Below, in pieces: positions 1 through 13,638 of a stretch of 64,000 nucleotides of DNA. Location: the NCBI RefSeq assembly GCF_003945595.2, contig NW_024103874.1, positions 5,032,001-5,096,000 on the forward strand, written 5' to 3'. Every line of letters begins with the position of its first letter. Within the stretch, counting starts at the first letter, position 1. The position numbers and the translations under genes were made by a program. This stretch comes from Pipra filicauda. Lineage: Eukaryota; Chordata; Aves; Passeriformes; Pipridae. The notes under the pieces are model-generated. The model had not been told where the DNA came from and ran no database searches. It was given only the letters and a program-made list of their open reading frames with translations.

Positions 1-1680
1 AAATGCTCACATCCAAAAAGGCCAGGCTGCCATGTGGGGCAACACTTTCCAGTTCAAAGACCACCAGGTGCTGCATAAATCAGATAAAAAAAATCATAGA
101 CTGAGTACAGAGATATCCGAGAGAATGAGCTTGGAAAAGCCAGGGTTGACAGCATCTCCTGGGGATCACTCCAGCATCACTCCTGGGACATTTAGCTCCT
201 GGCAAAATATGACCCAGTGCCAAGCAGGGCATTGGTTTCCACAGGAATCCATGTTTTCAGGCTGTGGTCTGCCACATGGTGCCAGCCATGCTCCCCTCAC
301 TGCTGGGAGGAAGGTTCATTTCCCTGCATTTCCCAGAGATGGCACTGCCCCCCCCCACCTCTGGCAGGACAGTCCCTTTTCCTCAGGTCCCCATTTTAAT
401 TTATCACCTCCCTTCCCTGGATTCCTTCTCCTGGCAGAGGACACTGTGTGAAGGTGCCAGGTGTGAGCAGAGCTCTGAGCTGGCCTTCAGGGGAGGAAAG
501 AACTGACAACCAGAAAAGTCTGAACCAGTTAAGTGTGCACAAGGGAGGCTTTGTAAGCCTAATTAGAGGTAATTAGAAGTCCTCCAAAGCCATCCACCAA
601 AGCCCTGATGAATATTTATTGCCCTATTATGGACTGTTCACAGGTATTGTCCAAGAGCACTGGAATTTTTGGAGGGAAGGCAGTGATATATGTACTTTTA
701 AAGCAATTCTTTTCCAGAACTGCACTGATCTGTGGCATTTATACGATTTCTATATAACTTTTTTAACTTTTACAGCAAGTACAATGACTTTTCTCACAAT
801 ATATATGAAAGGTGACCTGACCTTAATGACAATAGTGTTCACCTGCTATTTCTAAACTATTTGGAGATACATTGAGGAATCAAGGTGCTATTTGCACCCT
901 GGGCTGTGTGTGTCATTCTGTGCCAGCTCAATGAAGCCACTGGTTGTATCAGTCTCTCAGGAGGAGTGGAAAGTTTCCAGATCCAGAGAGTACAAATCTA
1001 ACAATGAAACACAATCACAGTGCTCACGTGTTTGGGATGTGAGCCTTTAAACCATTCAAAGAGAGAAGGTAAAGCTGAGTCACTGGGTTTAGTCTGGGCT
1101 ACCAAGATGGCATTTGGGAGGATTTTAGTGATAACTGCCCAAAAAAATGCTACAAATGAACAAAACTTTCCAAACTCAACTCTCACAAAGCTTGCCTGTG
1201 AAATGCCTTTCCTTTAAAACTATAGATTGTGGAGCCACAAAACAATCTATATTTTTTTTTTATTTTGTAATGTAAGCTTGTAAATCTGATATTCATGGCT
1301 AAAATAAAAAAAAAAGGAGGTTAAGAAATCACAGGCAGATCAAACATGAAAACAAATCTTGGGATCATCTCTAGACCCTCATGATTTTAAGTTTTCCTCA
1401 AGATTTTCATGGAACTGGCAGACACATGGGTTTGGGGAAAATGTGCTATGCACAAATAGTATGTCCTTCTCCCATCCAGCATCACATGTTGCCCTCAGTA
1501 AAGGCAGTACCTGCCCCATGTGCACTGAAAACCTGCACCTACATGAGAAAGAACAGAGGAGAGGGAGAGAAGGAGAAATTTAACACCCCAAGAAACCCAG
1601 TCAAGAAGAAAAGTTGCTGCAAGGCATGTGCTGTGCAGAGGGATGATGTGGGATTTCAGTGGCTTTTGTTACTTTATTTT

Positions 1681-1737
1681 AAACAAACAAATAAATAAAA
1701 AAAAAATTTAAATAAATAAAAATTTATTTTATTTAAG
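1681..1737. repeat. A/T-rich low-complexity tract
   Basis: AAATAAATAA-type runs followed by TTTATTTTATTTAA-type runs, which are partly self-complementary. Confidence 0.8.
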
Positions 1738-2118
1738 TGGACGTGCTTTGGAAATATTTATCAAACTGGGTTTTCGTGCTCCTGATCCAAACACCTGCAG
1801 AGGTGAAATACAAGACTCTGGACATGCAACAGCTTTGCTTTTGCAATTCAAACGCTGCAAGGGTTTGACACATCTCATGCTGCAACTCAGGTTAAAATTA
1901 TGGACTTGTGTCTCTAAAAACCTATAGGGACCTTGAATATTCAGGCTCCATGTTAAAAAAAAAATAATTACCCTTGACCCCACACATCACCCAGCATTCC
2001 AGGGAGATGAACTGAAGAGCTTCTGCACACTCGTGGTTACACAACCTGCAAATCAAACCCCGTTTTGACACGTATCTCTGGAAGCTACAGGAGATAAATA
2101 TAGAGAAGGCAGTATCTC

Positions 2119-2166
2119 AGCTAATTAAGCTCTCACAAAGGTGAACTGCTGCAAGTTTAATTAGCT
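2119..2166. promoter_or_regulatory. Inverted pair of homeodomain-type sites
   Basis: AGCTAATTAA (2119-2128) and TTAATTAGCT (2157-2166) are exact reverse complements separated by 28 bases. Both contain TAATTA, the core bound by many homeodomain factors. The surrounding AT-rich sequence looks more like an enhancer than neutral DNA, but that is an impression only. Confidence 0.35.
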
Positions 2167-4566
2167 CCCCGATGTTCCTGCTGCAAGGGTGTTTAAATCA
2201 AAGTCAGCTTCATCTGGATCTAATTTGTAACGTGCAGGAATCCGGAGGGGTGAGCAGTCTTTCACCTTTTGTTGGGAACAGCACATCATCTCAAGCACGG
2301 GGAAAACAAGGCAAATGACATCATCAGGCACCTCTGGGCAATGTGTTATATTTTTCTGTTAAAATTATTCATCTGTTATTTAGCTTCCCATTGCACCTGT
2401 TCTTGCTGAAGATGCCCAGCTCAAAAATCCAACTGCACAATTCCCCTCAAGTAGAGTTCTGGTATAGTGAGAAAATGCTCCTGGTGAGGCCATGGAGGGG
2501 CACAGAGTGTTGGGTGGCTCTCTCCTAGTGAATCCCACCATAGGGATACAACTGAAGGTTACCAGAGCTCCTGGTTTGCTTCCCCACAGACTGAGCATTT
2601 TAAACAGAAGATAATTGGTATTTTCCAGTAAAGAAAGAAATGTGAGGCAGAGGAGGTGGGCTGTAAATAATCACTCCCGAGTGTCCATTTCACCTCACAG
2701 CCACAGCCAGAACTGCTGATCCAAGCCAAGGCTCTTCTCAAAGCTGGAGCAGCATCATTTGATGTACGGCACCAGGTTAGGGCAGATACTACCCCGTGCA
2801 ATGGGGAAACTTCATAAATGCTACTTTTAATTAAATCTTGAAACCATCAGCTTTTCTAAGCTAAAGTGAAAATCCTACTCATCAGCTGAAGACTCTAAAG
2901 AGCTTGAGAGAAATTATCAAATGCAGATGGAGAAGAAATAAAAACATGGGAACTATTAAAATTTGCGAATTGGGTTCTTTACCTGTTGTGTCCAAATCTC
3001 TTTTGAGAGTAAAGTATAGACTGTGGCCAAAATTTCTGGAAATTTCCAAGCTCTGCCCCCCATCCCTATAGAGGGAAAACTCCACCCCTGGGCACCACCA
3101 GCCCTGCTTTCCTCCTCCAGGGTCGTTGCAGTGAAGTACTCCTGCTGCAAAAGCTCTGACTCCATCTGGGATTCCTCCACTGCCCACACAATTCAAAGGC
3201 AGTAAGAGCATGGAGAGTTTCAAAAGGGTTTCTAACAATTTATCTAAATTTGGGCTCTTTCTGGCTCTCCAATACAACCCACTGTGATGCTCCCCTCTGG
3301 CACCATGGTGCCTTTTCCTCTGCCACTACTCATCCCACAAGGCTCTGAGCCAGATGATGGGAAGCTCATCAGGAGCATCCAAGGAGAAGGGAAGGTCAGA
3401 CACTGTCATCACACTTCTTGAGCCAAAAACTGCTAAACAGGAGGTCCTCTGCTTCAAAATTAACAATGATTTTCCATGGGTAGAAACCCATCATTTTACC
3501 AGCTATTCTTATGAACTGAAACTGGACAGACCGTGGATGTAAATGGATCAATTTAAATATACAGCAGTAAAAGGATATCTTCCCTCTCTCTTGCTTAGAT
3601 TTAAAATCAAAAGGGTTTCTTAATTCTTTCTATCTCCATCTGAACACGTCAGCCCATATGCAAACTCTCACCACCCCAGAGTAAGTGAGAGCTGGTTGGA
3701 AATGGCTTGTCGTGGGTGATTTAAAAATATTTTTTCCAAAAGCAAAGACTGTGAGTCTGAGGTTGTCCTAGACATGAGAAGTTATAATAATGTTTCTCCC
3801 TTCTAATTTAATCTTATCCACAGACCTTTGATTCCACAGTAGCATCTTCCCAGCAGTATCAACAAACAATTAGTATTTTTGCTGAAACTTGCTTACACTT
3901 CCTTTACTTTCAAATGAACAGAAGGTACGGCTTCCTAAAAAAAAATTATAAAAAAAAAGGAGACAAACAGAATATGTCACTAGGAAGGAATTACATAGTG
4001 CCTTGAAGAGAACAATTAATAGCCTCTGAGAAGTCGAGTAAGAGCCACAGAATTCATTCGTATCCTAACAGGATTTTCCTTCGTAAAGGAAAACATGAAA
4101 TATAAATCAGCAATTGACATTTCTCCTCGGGGAATGAGAGAGAAAGAGTGACATCTGACAGATGGCAGAGAAGTGACAGTACACTTTGCAGAGATGCTCA
4201 AATCATTTGTTGACAGGGAGAGTTTAAAAGCTTGAACGAAATGAGATATTTCTGCTCGTGCATTTCAGTCAGATAGTGCTTAACTGGTTTTGTGATGAAG
4301 GCAGAGAAATGCTATTTAAATTTTCTGAAGATCTGAAAAAAAAAATAGCTCACAGATGATTATTTCCTTTAAAGTCCAAGTTGTGAAAATATGATAACGC
4401 ATTGGCAAAACATTTTCTCCAGGATAAGACTTGAAAGCCAGCACAGGAAATAGGTTAAATAAACATAACTTTACTGTCATAAGAAGTTATAGGTTTGCAT
4501 TTTCCATAAATATGTTTTTTATTTTTAAGTAGGGAATAGAAACTCTTCAAAGCCTCACTTAAAACA

Positions 4567-4660
4567 CCCTATTTATATAGACACATAAAATATATATTTT
4601 ATATATAAATATATAGATAAATAAATATAACATGCACATATATATTTGTACATTTTTATG
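4567..4660. repeat. AT-rich simple repeat
   Basis: A run of TATATA, AAATAA and ATATAT motifs with little other sequence, in non-coding DNA. No gene feature is associated with it. Confidence 0.8.
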
Positions 4661-5453
4661 TATTGTTTTTTATCATCACTCACTGAGAGGGACATCAAAG
4701 ACTGATCCATGAGGAACAATGAGAGGAAACTTCAAAAGGTACCAATGGGATGGGGGGAAACAAGGTGGAACCAAGCTTCAAAGTCATGTCTAACTCTTCC
4801 AGAAGTTTCTCAGGAGTTCAGGAAGTCAATACAATTCCTTATTTTTGTTTGTGTGGATCAGTTTTGCAGATACTCGCAAAGCCCAATCTTACAGGAACCA
4901 TTTGGACCACCCCAGACTGGGAAGGGATGGGATAGGAAATCCCATGAAGTCAATGACACAAGGTCTTCAAGAGCTGTGTAAAAATTGTTTCTTGTACACC
5001 AGGTGAACGATTCCTATTTAGTGCTGGTTACACGTTCCTGGCAAGCGCTGGATGAAAACTGGTTCACCTGATCCCATCTGCATGGCATTTAAACCTGCAA
5101 GTGACCAGGAACAGACTCCAGAAAGAGCATTTTCCAGCTTTCGACAGAGCTCATCTTCTCTCTCTATATAGCAGAGAAAAAATTCTTTATCTAGGTACTT
5201 CTAAACACAAGGTGCTGTGAGCCAGAAGTGCTCAGGCAGGACAGGGATAGTGGGATTTGAACTTGGACACAAGCCATGGCTGTTTTCTCACTTCACGGCT
5301 TTATGACCAACCTACTTGACTTCTGCAGCATGAGGCAAATTCCAAACGCTTCAAAAATAATGAAAATAATTAGCAAAACTGCTGCTGACAGCCTCTGCCT
5401 GAATAAACTTACATCCACACTTAGTCTGCAGTGGATTTAAACTCCTGAGAAAT

Positions 5454-6140
5454 GTGAGACCTTCCTCACAAGTGGATCACCTCTGCACAGGATCTGCTGC
5501 AGAACAGAGTTTGAGGATAACTCTACACCTCTTAAAAGAGGAAACAGGAGATAAGGAAGGTTTTAGCAAGAAGGAACTCACTGAATCTATGCAAATTGTG
5601 AGGTCTGTGTTAACAGGGTTAACAAAGCTTCATACTTTTATAGAGATGTGCACGGAGAGAATGAGATTTTTAGGGTTTATTAACCCTCAGACCCTGCTGG
5701 TTGGGATTATGATGCAGCAGAGAACTGTGATTTCTGTGTGCTGCATTTGTTTGGAAAGCCTAAGGCATTTCAGAGAGAGGACCACACTCAGATCTGAGCT
5801 GTTTGCTCATGCTGAGCAGAAGAGGATTCCTAATTCCTCCTCTGGCTCAGTGGCACTTTGGTTGTCTTCTGCAGAGGAACTTGCTGAGGCCAGGGGGGTC
5901 GAGCAGCAGGGAGATAACCTTGCCCTGCAGGAATGGGCCATTTTGTGTATTCATCAGCCTTTCCCTCGCATGCAACAACAGCATAGCAATGAGTTGCTTC
6001 CACCCTTTCCTTGCCTCTCCATGTATTTGGAGTCAGGCAGAAGATCAAGCTCAGCTTCCTATCAGTCCTGGTTGTATTTCTCTTTCTTTTCACTTCTCAG
6101 TTAAGAAAATAAAAAAAATTAAAAAAAAAAAAAAAAAAAG
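5454..6140 (+). other. Isolated 216-codon open frame ending at an A tract
   Basis: An open frame (5454-6104) runs up to AAAATAAAAAAAATT and an 18-base A run. I do not recognise the product, and it has no low-complexity or domain signature. The arrangement of an open stretch, then AATAAA, then poly-A could be an old retrocopy, or chance. No target-site duplication was recognised. Confidence 0.2.
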
Positions 6141-9100
6141 GAAGGGATAAGACTAAAGAATGGAAATTTCATGGGGAACAACAGCTTTGAGGGCATAAAG
6201 GCAGGAAAACCCTGAAAAGATGGAGCCTAACACTGTGGATCTTCTCCATTCTAAGTCCCTCATTGATAGTACCTACCCAGAGGGTTCTGTCTTTTCTGCA
6301 ATCTTTTTTCCCCTAAAAACTGCCTTTCCAAGTATTTTCTGTTTGTCACAAATGAAACAAGAGGAAGCTGATTCACAGAGATGCAGGTGCCACTTTTCTG
6401 GTGGGATCAATAACCTGCAGCCCCGGAGGAGGGACAGGCACCAAGGAGAAAGCACTTGGGTTTCCAGAAATGGGCTGCATGGGAAAAGACAGGTGAGCCG
6501 AGGTGATAAATAATTATCCTTTTGGTGTGTACTTCAAAGAAATGGGTGGATTTATGGCAGGAAAGAACAGACTGAGTCCCTGTGCTTGTGGCTCAGCAGG
6601 AAGTTAGAACTGGGGGGGTGTTAACACATATGGAAAATCACCATCTCTTTCACTGCACCTCGTCAGGGTGGCAAACAGCAGCCTGCTTCAGCAGCACCAT
6701 CACAGGAATAAAGTTGGGAGCAGCCTGCTGCACACTGTGCGTGTGTTTACTGCAGGGAGAATGACTCCTTGTCAGGACTAATTCTGTAATGGGAGTGACA
6801 ACCATTTAGGGGCTGAGTGGTGTCATTAGATGTGGCTTGAATGCTCTCCAAGCTACTTTTGCTGGCAATTTGTGCCATGTTGTCTTTCAAGATGTGCAGG
6901 AGGGGATGAGGGGAGGAGGGGGTGCAGTGGGTTATCTATTTCCAAACCTTTCTAACAGTGTTTGGGCAATGGCAAGATCCTGCAGGCTTAAGGATTCACC
7001 TGGGGAGGCATGGAGGCATGGAGAAGTGAGTGCATGGGGAGTGAGGAAACAACCCCAAACCTGCTCTGTGTTACAATGTGCAGGTCCCTGATCCCCCTCC
7101 ATGTTCCTCTGAGCATCTGCAAGTGTCAATGAACAGGGTGGGAAAGGAGCCCTTTTTCTGCACAGCAACACTTATGATTTCTCACACACCCAGAGGACTG
7201 CTGGATCCTTATTCTCACATAACCCTTGTGTTACTTTTTTAGACCTAGCAGTACAGATTCATCCAAGGTTTCCCTCCTGGAATTGCAGAGGAAGGAACTG
7301 TTAAGCCCATTACAAATACGCTTTTTGACTGACAGCTTAAAAAAGTTGAGATTCTGAAGTAAATTGTCTCCTGGACAAATATTAATTACTTACCATTATT
7401 CACCTTGGAAAATAAAGGTTGTGGTAGTTCTCTGATACTCACATCTTAGCTCTTAATTAGAACTTGACTTTGGTCAAGGGCAAACAAAATAGGGAAGCAG
7501 AGTAAGCTGCTGTTTGAGCTGGAAATGCAGCTGTGGTTTTCATTTTTTTGGGTCTGGTCTCTGGCTCTCCCCCTGAAGCCACACACCAGTGTGGGTTTTG
7601 CTGGAACAACATTCTCTCTGTGTCATCTGGACTGGCACGAGCTTTGCACTTCTCATCTAGTCCGAGGATAACAAGTTTTCCTCTTCCTTTGGACAGAAAG
7701 AAACCAAAGATGTGGGGAGGGTAAAACCCAACCAAAACCCGAAGCAGCCTAAGGACCCATTTGGCTTTGTTTTACCTGCTCACCAGAGGTTGGCATTGCC
7801 TTCTCTAACACTGCTCCACTTGGTCCCAGCAGCTGGAGAACTGGCTGTGTCCTCCTGCAGCTGTCAGATGGCCTCAATGCCCAGCTGAGTCCTTGCCATC
7901 TCTTGGTCAGCTAATCTGTTCTGAAAGCAAATGAAGATGTTTTCTCCTCTTCCCCCATGGTTAGCCATTCCTAAGAACAATTTTTTTTTTTCAACGCTCA
8001 CACTAAAAAATGTCTGAAATGGGTTGAAATGTCTGAATTGATTTGGGGAAGATGGTTAATCACATTTAATTGTATGACACATTTGAGCCCTGATGCAGTG
8101 ATATGGTCTTATGAATCATATTCCCACGGGATATGAAGGAGTTGCACAGTTTTATATAACAACAAAGCATTTGGACAATAAATCCCCCATGTACTTTACC
8201 TGGCTGGCTCTACAGATCCCTGCAAACACTACCTGCTGATTTTTGTACATTTTGGGGGGATACTTGGATTCGTTTGCACATACAATTAGCAGGGCTGATC
8301 TCAATAGGAGCTATTCTTGGCAGAGGGCAGGCAGGCTGGGATTTGAAATAAATACAGATGTTAGACAGAATTCATGTCGATAAAGTATTTCAGCTCTAGT
8401 CCTGGCAAAACCCAAAAGGCAGTGGTGGACTATTATTTTTTCAGTTGTCAGATGAAGGTTAGATTTATACAGTGCTGAAGGTAAAGGGTGGAGGAGTGGG
8501 CTGCTGGGCTATCTCAGCAGCCCCAAGGTTTCACTTGGCAATAATAATTTATGGTGCTGACATTCTGCACACAAAAACCTGAGGGCAAGTCAGCCCTGTG
8601 AGGGGAAGGAGGCATCTGAGGGATGTGAAGTGTGAGGTCCACGCTTCTGTGAGTGCTGACATGTGTGATGGATGGGCAAGAAGTTCAAGTAAGTGCAATG
8701 ATGGATTATGAAAGCTGTCTTGACTCTGGGAAGAAGAATTACCCAGGTGCTGAAAGAAGAAGCATCCAGGGTGCTGCAGGGAATGAAACCTTTTATTTCT
8801 GTCACTGGAGCCAGGCCAAAAGACTATGTTTAGGATCTGCATGTCAGAGAAACTCTGCAACATCCAATTTCTTTTCTGTCTCCTGGATGGTGATTGATTT
8901 ACTGACCTTGACTCCAGCACCTCGCCCTGTGAGCAGCACACAACCTGTCCCCTGCTCTTCATCCAGGCTCTTACCTTTAAGATACCTTTTCATGCATAAT
9001 CCAGGAATCTCATTTTAATTCAGTACAAAATAAGAGTTTTATGTTTCTGCATGATGTAACACGGGCAGAGGCAGGTGGTAATCCTACTGCAGGGACTTGG

Positions 9101-9879
9101 GAACATGCAGGTGAGAGAGAAACACCTCTATTATTTATAGAGCTGAAAGATAGGGCTTTTCTGTCCTAGGGAATGTGGAAACACAGTGGGAAAAAGTCTC
9201 CTCTGTAAAATGAGCCTCCTGTGACTTCTGAGGGCAGAGGAGGCTCAACCACCCCAAGGGTTTGCTTCCAGCCCTGCAGTGAGCCCAGGGAGGGAGGTTG
9301 ACTTGCTATACACCTGCTTTGAAAGATGTTGGGAACTAAACTCTGGCCTGTGCATCCCAATACAGAGCCCTGGAACAGCAGGTCACTAAAACCAGCCAGT
9401 ACCCGGGTACTACCTGTGGACCAGCCGGGCTGAGCCTCAGAGGGAGGTCGGACCTGTCCAGCGATACTTTTTGGTTTCTCTCTGCTGAAACTCTGGGTCC
9501 TCCCACTCCCCACAACGCAGCTCTTTGCCGGTTTGGTCCTAATCACTTTACAATCTCATTTTCTCTCGCCTGGCTGCTCCCCCTCCCCCTTCCATCCCCT
9601 TCCATTTTTTTCAACCTTTCCCGACATTTGCCCCCCTCTCTCCTCTCCCTTTCCCTCTCCCCACCTCAAATTGTCCTTCCTTTCATTCCCCGATCACTCT
9701 AAATCCTTTCTGACGTCTGAGCTTTTGTTCTGCTCCCTCCTCACCCCTGCTGGGACCTACACCGCCTTTCTGTTTACACGCATGTCTATACAAATTCTGT
9801 GTCTGACAAAGCATGGAAAAATGCCCCTCTGAGACTCGTTTTCCTTTTGCAGAGCAGACTGTGCTTTATGCCAAAATAA

Positions 9880-9920
9880 TGACTCAGCACTGCCGGGGGG
9901 GGGGGCGGGGGGGTAGGGGG
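9880..9920. promoter_or_regulatory. NF-E2/MAF-type site beside a G-run tract
   Basis: TGACTCAGCA (9880-9889) matches the NF-E2/antioxidant-response core. Three bases later come G-runs of about 11, 7 and 5 separated by C and TA, able in principle to form a G-quadruplex. No transcript start was identified nearby. Confidence 0.35.
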
Positions 9921-12763
9921 TGTGTGGAGAGAAGGGCTGTATTTACTCCTCAAGAAAGACAGATGCAGATGAGCTGCCCAGGCTTTGGACTGAATCTCTG
10001 CCTAGAAGATGCTGCTTCCAAATGAAAGCAGCAGCGAGGCAGCGAGATGAGAACGAGGAGAAATGATCCAACATAAAATGAACTTTCAGCTTTGTTTTCC
10101 TCTGCCTGGATGGACCAGAGGCTGGACAACAAGCAGCCCCTCTATTGCTCTTGCCCACCACCTGCATGCAAAGAATTCCTGGGTGTTTGCCCATTCCCTT
10201 TGTGCAACTTAAAACATAATCTTACTATAAACAGAAATTGGAGCATTTTGAGCTTTCAGCCAAGTGTTCTTGAACGGTCACTTGTCACTTTGACTCCAGC
10301 ATCCTTTATCAGTCACTTTATGCCATGGCATTTCAGCTTGAAGACAACCAGCTGCATCTTTCAACATTGCCCACTAGATCTGGCTGCCAGTTTCTCTCTG
10401 ACTCACAGCATTTTATTTTAAGCAAAAAGGAGTCATGAAATATTTATCCTTTTTCTTAAGAAACTAGAAACCGAAGGCAAAAATGTAACAGTTTTGCATT
10501 TCTCTTCCACCTCCACATCTCTGAATCTACTCACTCTATTTGGGATGAGAGAGCTCAGGAGTGACCACCAGTGCATCCTGACTTTACAGATATTGGGATT
10601 TCTTTGTGGGACAAGGGTGTAGGAATCTCTCCCAATGATGCTCCCGGTAACACAGAAACCCTCTCACCTTCTGCCTGTCCCCACAAATTCACCCTGTCCT
10701 GCTCTGCATCCCCACATTCCCTGTTGGCTCTGCTGGGGCTCCCCAACATCAGTTCTGGAGACAGGTAATGGCATATTTTCTCTATGTGTTGTGGGTTATG
10801 CTAAAGGAAGTAGCATAACCCACTGTTACTGTGAATTTAAAAATCACAAATCAATCTACTGATTTTCTTTGTGCAATTTCCGTGCTCTTGGCACCCTTTA
10901 AAGATGGATTGCCCTCATCTGTCACCAGTGGGAAAAGGGGAAAGGCCCTACTAGAGGGCCTTCCTGGTAGCCCTGTATGGGGATATACTGGGAACAAGCT
11001 GATTTTACCCACACAAGATAATAATAAGCCCGTGGGAGGAGGCGATTAGTGGAATAGATTCAAAAGGCACCCTGCTGAGTCTAATCTGTCTGTTGTCATT
11101 CTGCTGCTGCTGTTAGGTCTAAACAGCCAGGCAGTGAGATAGCCACACATTTCTGTGGGGTTTATGTCAATCTTCTGACTTTTCACTTTATTGGTGTGTT
11201 TTTTTATTTATGGAAGGTACAGCATCGGGCCCGGCTTGGGCTGTGGATAATCTCTGCTTAGAGCTTTTTGATCCATTTTCCAAAAAGATTATTTTAATCT
11301 CTTCCTCCCTTCCCCCAGCCCATCTCGCCACACCAAGGGATAATTATTTATCCTCTTGCCTCACCTCCCTTCCAGTGGCCACTGTTTAATACTGGCCAGA
11401 TGCTGGGAGCAGAGGAGCTGGGGTTAGTCTTTGTGCAAGGGATGGGATGTGACAAGGTATCAGTGATTTGAGTCAGCAGGACAAAAGGGCTAAATCCATA
11501 CTTAAGTAAACTATCACAAAACATAGTTTTGTTGCTTGTCTGTGTGCCCTGAGCCAGGCAGAGGCCAGGCTGAACCTGGCACAGGTTTGAGCAGTCCCTG
11601 GGATGCTCTGGTTTGCTGTGACAAGTTGTTCTGCCAAGAAAGGAGAGAGTGAACAGGCAAATCCTTCAGGCAGAGCCAGGCGGGTCCACAACACCCAAAA
11701 TTGCCTCCACTCCTATGTTTTGCCAGCAAAAAAAAAGGCAGCAGCTGAAACCTTCTGCCTCTTCAGCTGCTCAGTGTTAACGGCACTGAGTTTGTTCTGG
11801 AAGAAATGCTTATATTAATATTCAAAATCCCCAAACTTTCTAAACTCACCAAGTGACAATCAGTGTTAATTCCTTCAAACGCTGCTCTAAAGCCACACGT
11901 TGTAAATGGCTGGGTTTGGTCTTCAAGATGATAATTAGGGAGAATGTCACCAATCTCAGGCCAAATAGAGCTGGACAGTGTGCACAGGCTGATAAAGGGA
12001 ATTGGAAAGTCCATAAAAAAATATGATTCAGAATATTTGTTTTTCCCTTTCTCCTCCTCCTGCTTTTTTCTTTAGCAATCCTCTCTTCCTACCCACCCAG
12101 TCCTGGAGGGTGATTTGTCTCTTCATGGCTTGTGGAGGCTACTTGAAAAGCTTCAATTAGTGAAGAAAGGTTCTGGCTCAGTATTTGCAGCACTTCCATT
12201 CCCTGGTTTTGCTGAACCTCTGTCTTCATGGAGATTACACATTAATCTTAATTAGGAAGTGGAAAAGGAAAAGAGGGGCTTTTTAGCCTGCATTATTCAA
12301 CTTTGATCTGACTCATTCCCTTTCATTCTGGAAGAAAAACATTTCAAAGACTTTCAGGAGCCTTAGTCTAATGGCATTGACCAGAGGCACTGTCAGTCTT
12401 GCTGGAGAAGAGAAGAATACACCAATATCACAGTTTCTTATAGAGTGTAATAATGCCCTTCTTAGAAAATAGCTTTCATTAGACAAATTTTTAAATTTAA
12501 GGTCATACTCTCTTCTTTGGGTGATTCTCATTTAAGAGTCTATAATGCAGATGCATCATATATTTTACTTAGCTTTTTAGTCAGGGAGAGAAAAAGATTC
12601 ATGGTCTCTTGCTTCAGGTTTCACAGGCAGTTATTTAACACATTTAAATACACTGAGTCTTTTTAAGAAGCTTATGGGCTTTATCCTCAAAAAAGAGTAC
12701 CCTAACCCTTCCTCCCTCCTGGTGTAGCATTGATGAGTTGAGTGGATTTATTTACAAAGGGAT

Positions 12764-12798
12764 AAAGTGCTTTATTTACAAAGTGCTTTATTTACAAA
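12764..12798. repeat. Two-copy 16-bp tandem repeat
   Basis: AAGTGCTTTATTTACA occurs twice in tandem and is followed by AAGTG. A related GATTTATTTACAAAG precedes it, so the array may be two to three degenerate units long. Confidence 0.8.
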
Positions 12799-13579
12799 GT
12801 GAGCTAAATTGTCACATCCTGCTCACTGATATTTGTTTAACAAGTATCACAATCACAACCGGCCTGGGAGGTTTTTTTTAGAGAAGGTTGGGTTTTTGCC
12901 ATCTTTTCAGGAAGGTGATTTTTGCATTAGACACCTTAATGTAGTAATTGGGGATAGCAGTGCATGGCTTGGTACCCCTGGAGATGTCACCTCCTGTAAA
13001 GGAAACCCTTAAAAAATTTAAAACTTTGGCTTTAAGAGCAAATTATATGATGGAAATGTCCTGGTGGATGTCTCTGGTTCTGGAACTCACACTTGTGTCT
13101 CACTGCTTCAGTTGTCACAGTGCTGTCCTCCTCCCCAGGCTGTGTACAGCCTTCAGCAATAATACATTATTAACATCCTCTTTCTGGGCACCAGAAATCA
13201 AACATTAATAGACTCATACAAAGTGTTGCAGTTCAGATTACTCCTTTCTTCCCCTCTTTTTTGCTAAGAGGAGATGTCAATGCAAAGCACACACTGAGCT
13301 GGGGATTGGTTCAGTGTGGAATTTCACCATGAAGTTTATTGTTGGAGCAGGGGGAGGTTTGATGAAGTTTCGGTTCACTTAGTCAAAACTAAATATCTGT
13401 TGACTGCAAGATGTAAAATTCAGGTTTTGCTAATATGTGAAACATGGACCTTCATCTGAGGTTTAATAATTAAAGCAAATCACCAACCACTCCACACAGA
13501 ACACACCCTCCCTTCTTGTGTCCTACTTGTTGAGTGGCCCAAGCAGTTTCTCACTGGGATCTCCCACTACCTTTATTTA

Positions 13580-13638
13580 AAATAATAATTAAAAAAATAA
13601 AATAATTAAAAAAAAACAAACAAAAAGAAAAACAAAAC
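13580..13638. repeat. A-rich low-complexity tract
   Basis: AATAATTAAAAAAATAAAAT followed by A runs interrupted by single C or G. Simple-sequence DNA, not a gene. Confidence 0.8.

Larger units (their letters stand above)
1..5453. other. Non-coding intergenic DNA
   Basis: No supported gene. It contains A/T tracts and the paired TAATTA sites at 2119-2166. The stretch 4000-4420 is AT-rich, non-repetitive and repeat-free, and looks like candidate conserved non-coding sequence. Open frames are short and unrelated to known proteins. Confidence 0.6.

Noticed and set aside
7980..7993. Short T-run as a transposon tail
   Set aside because: A 14-base homopolymer with no adjacent element or duplicated site; common in such DNA.
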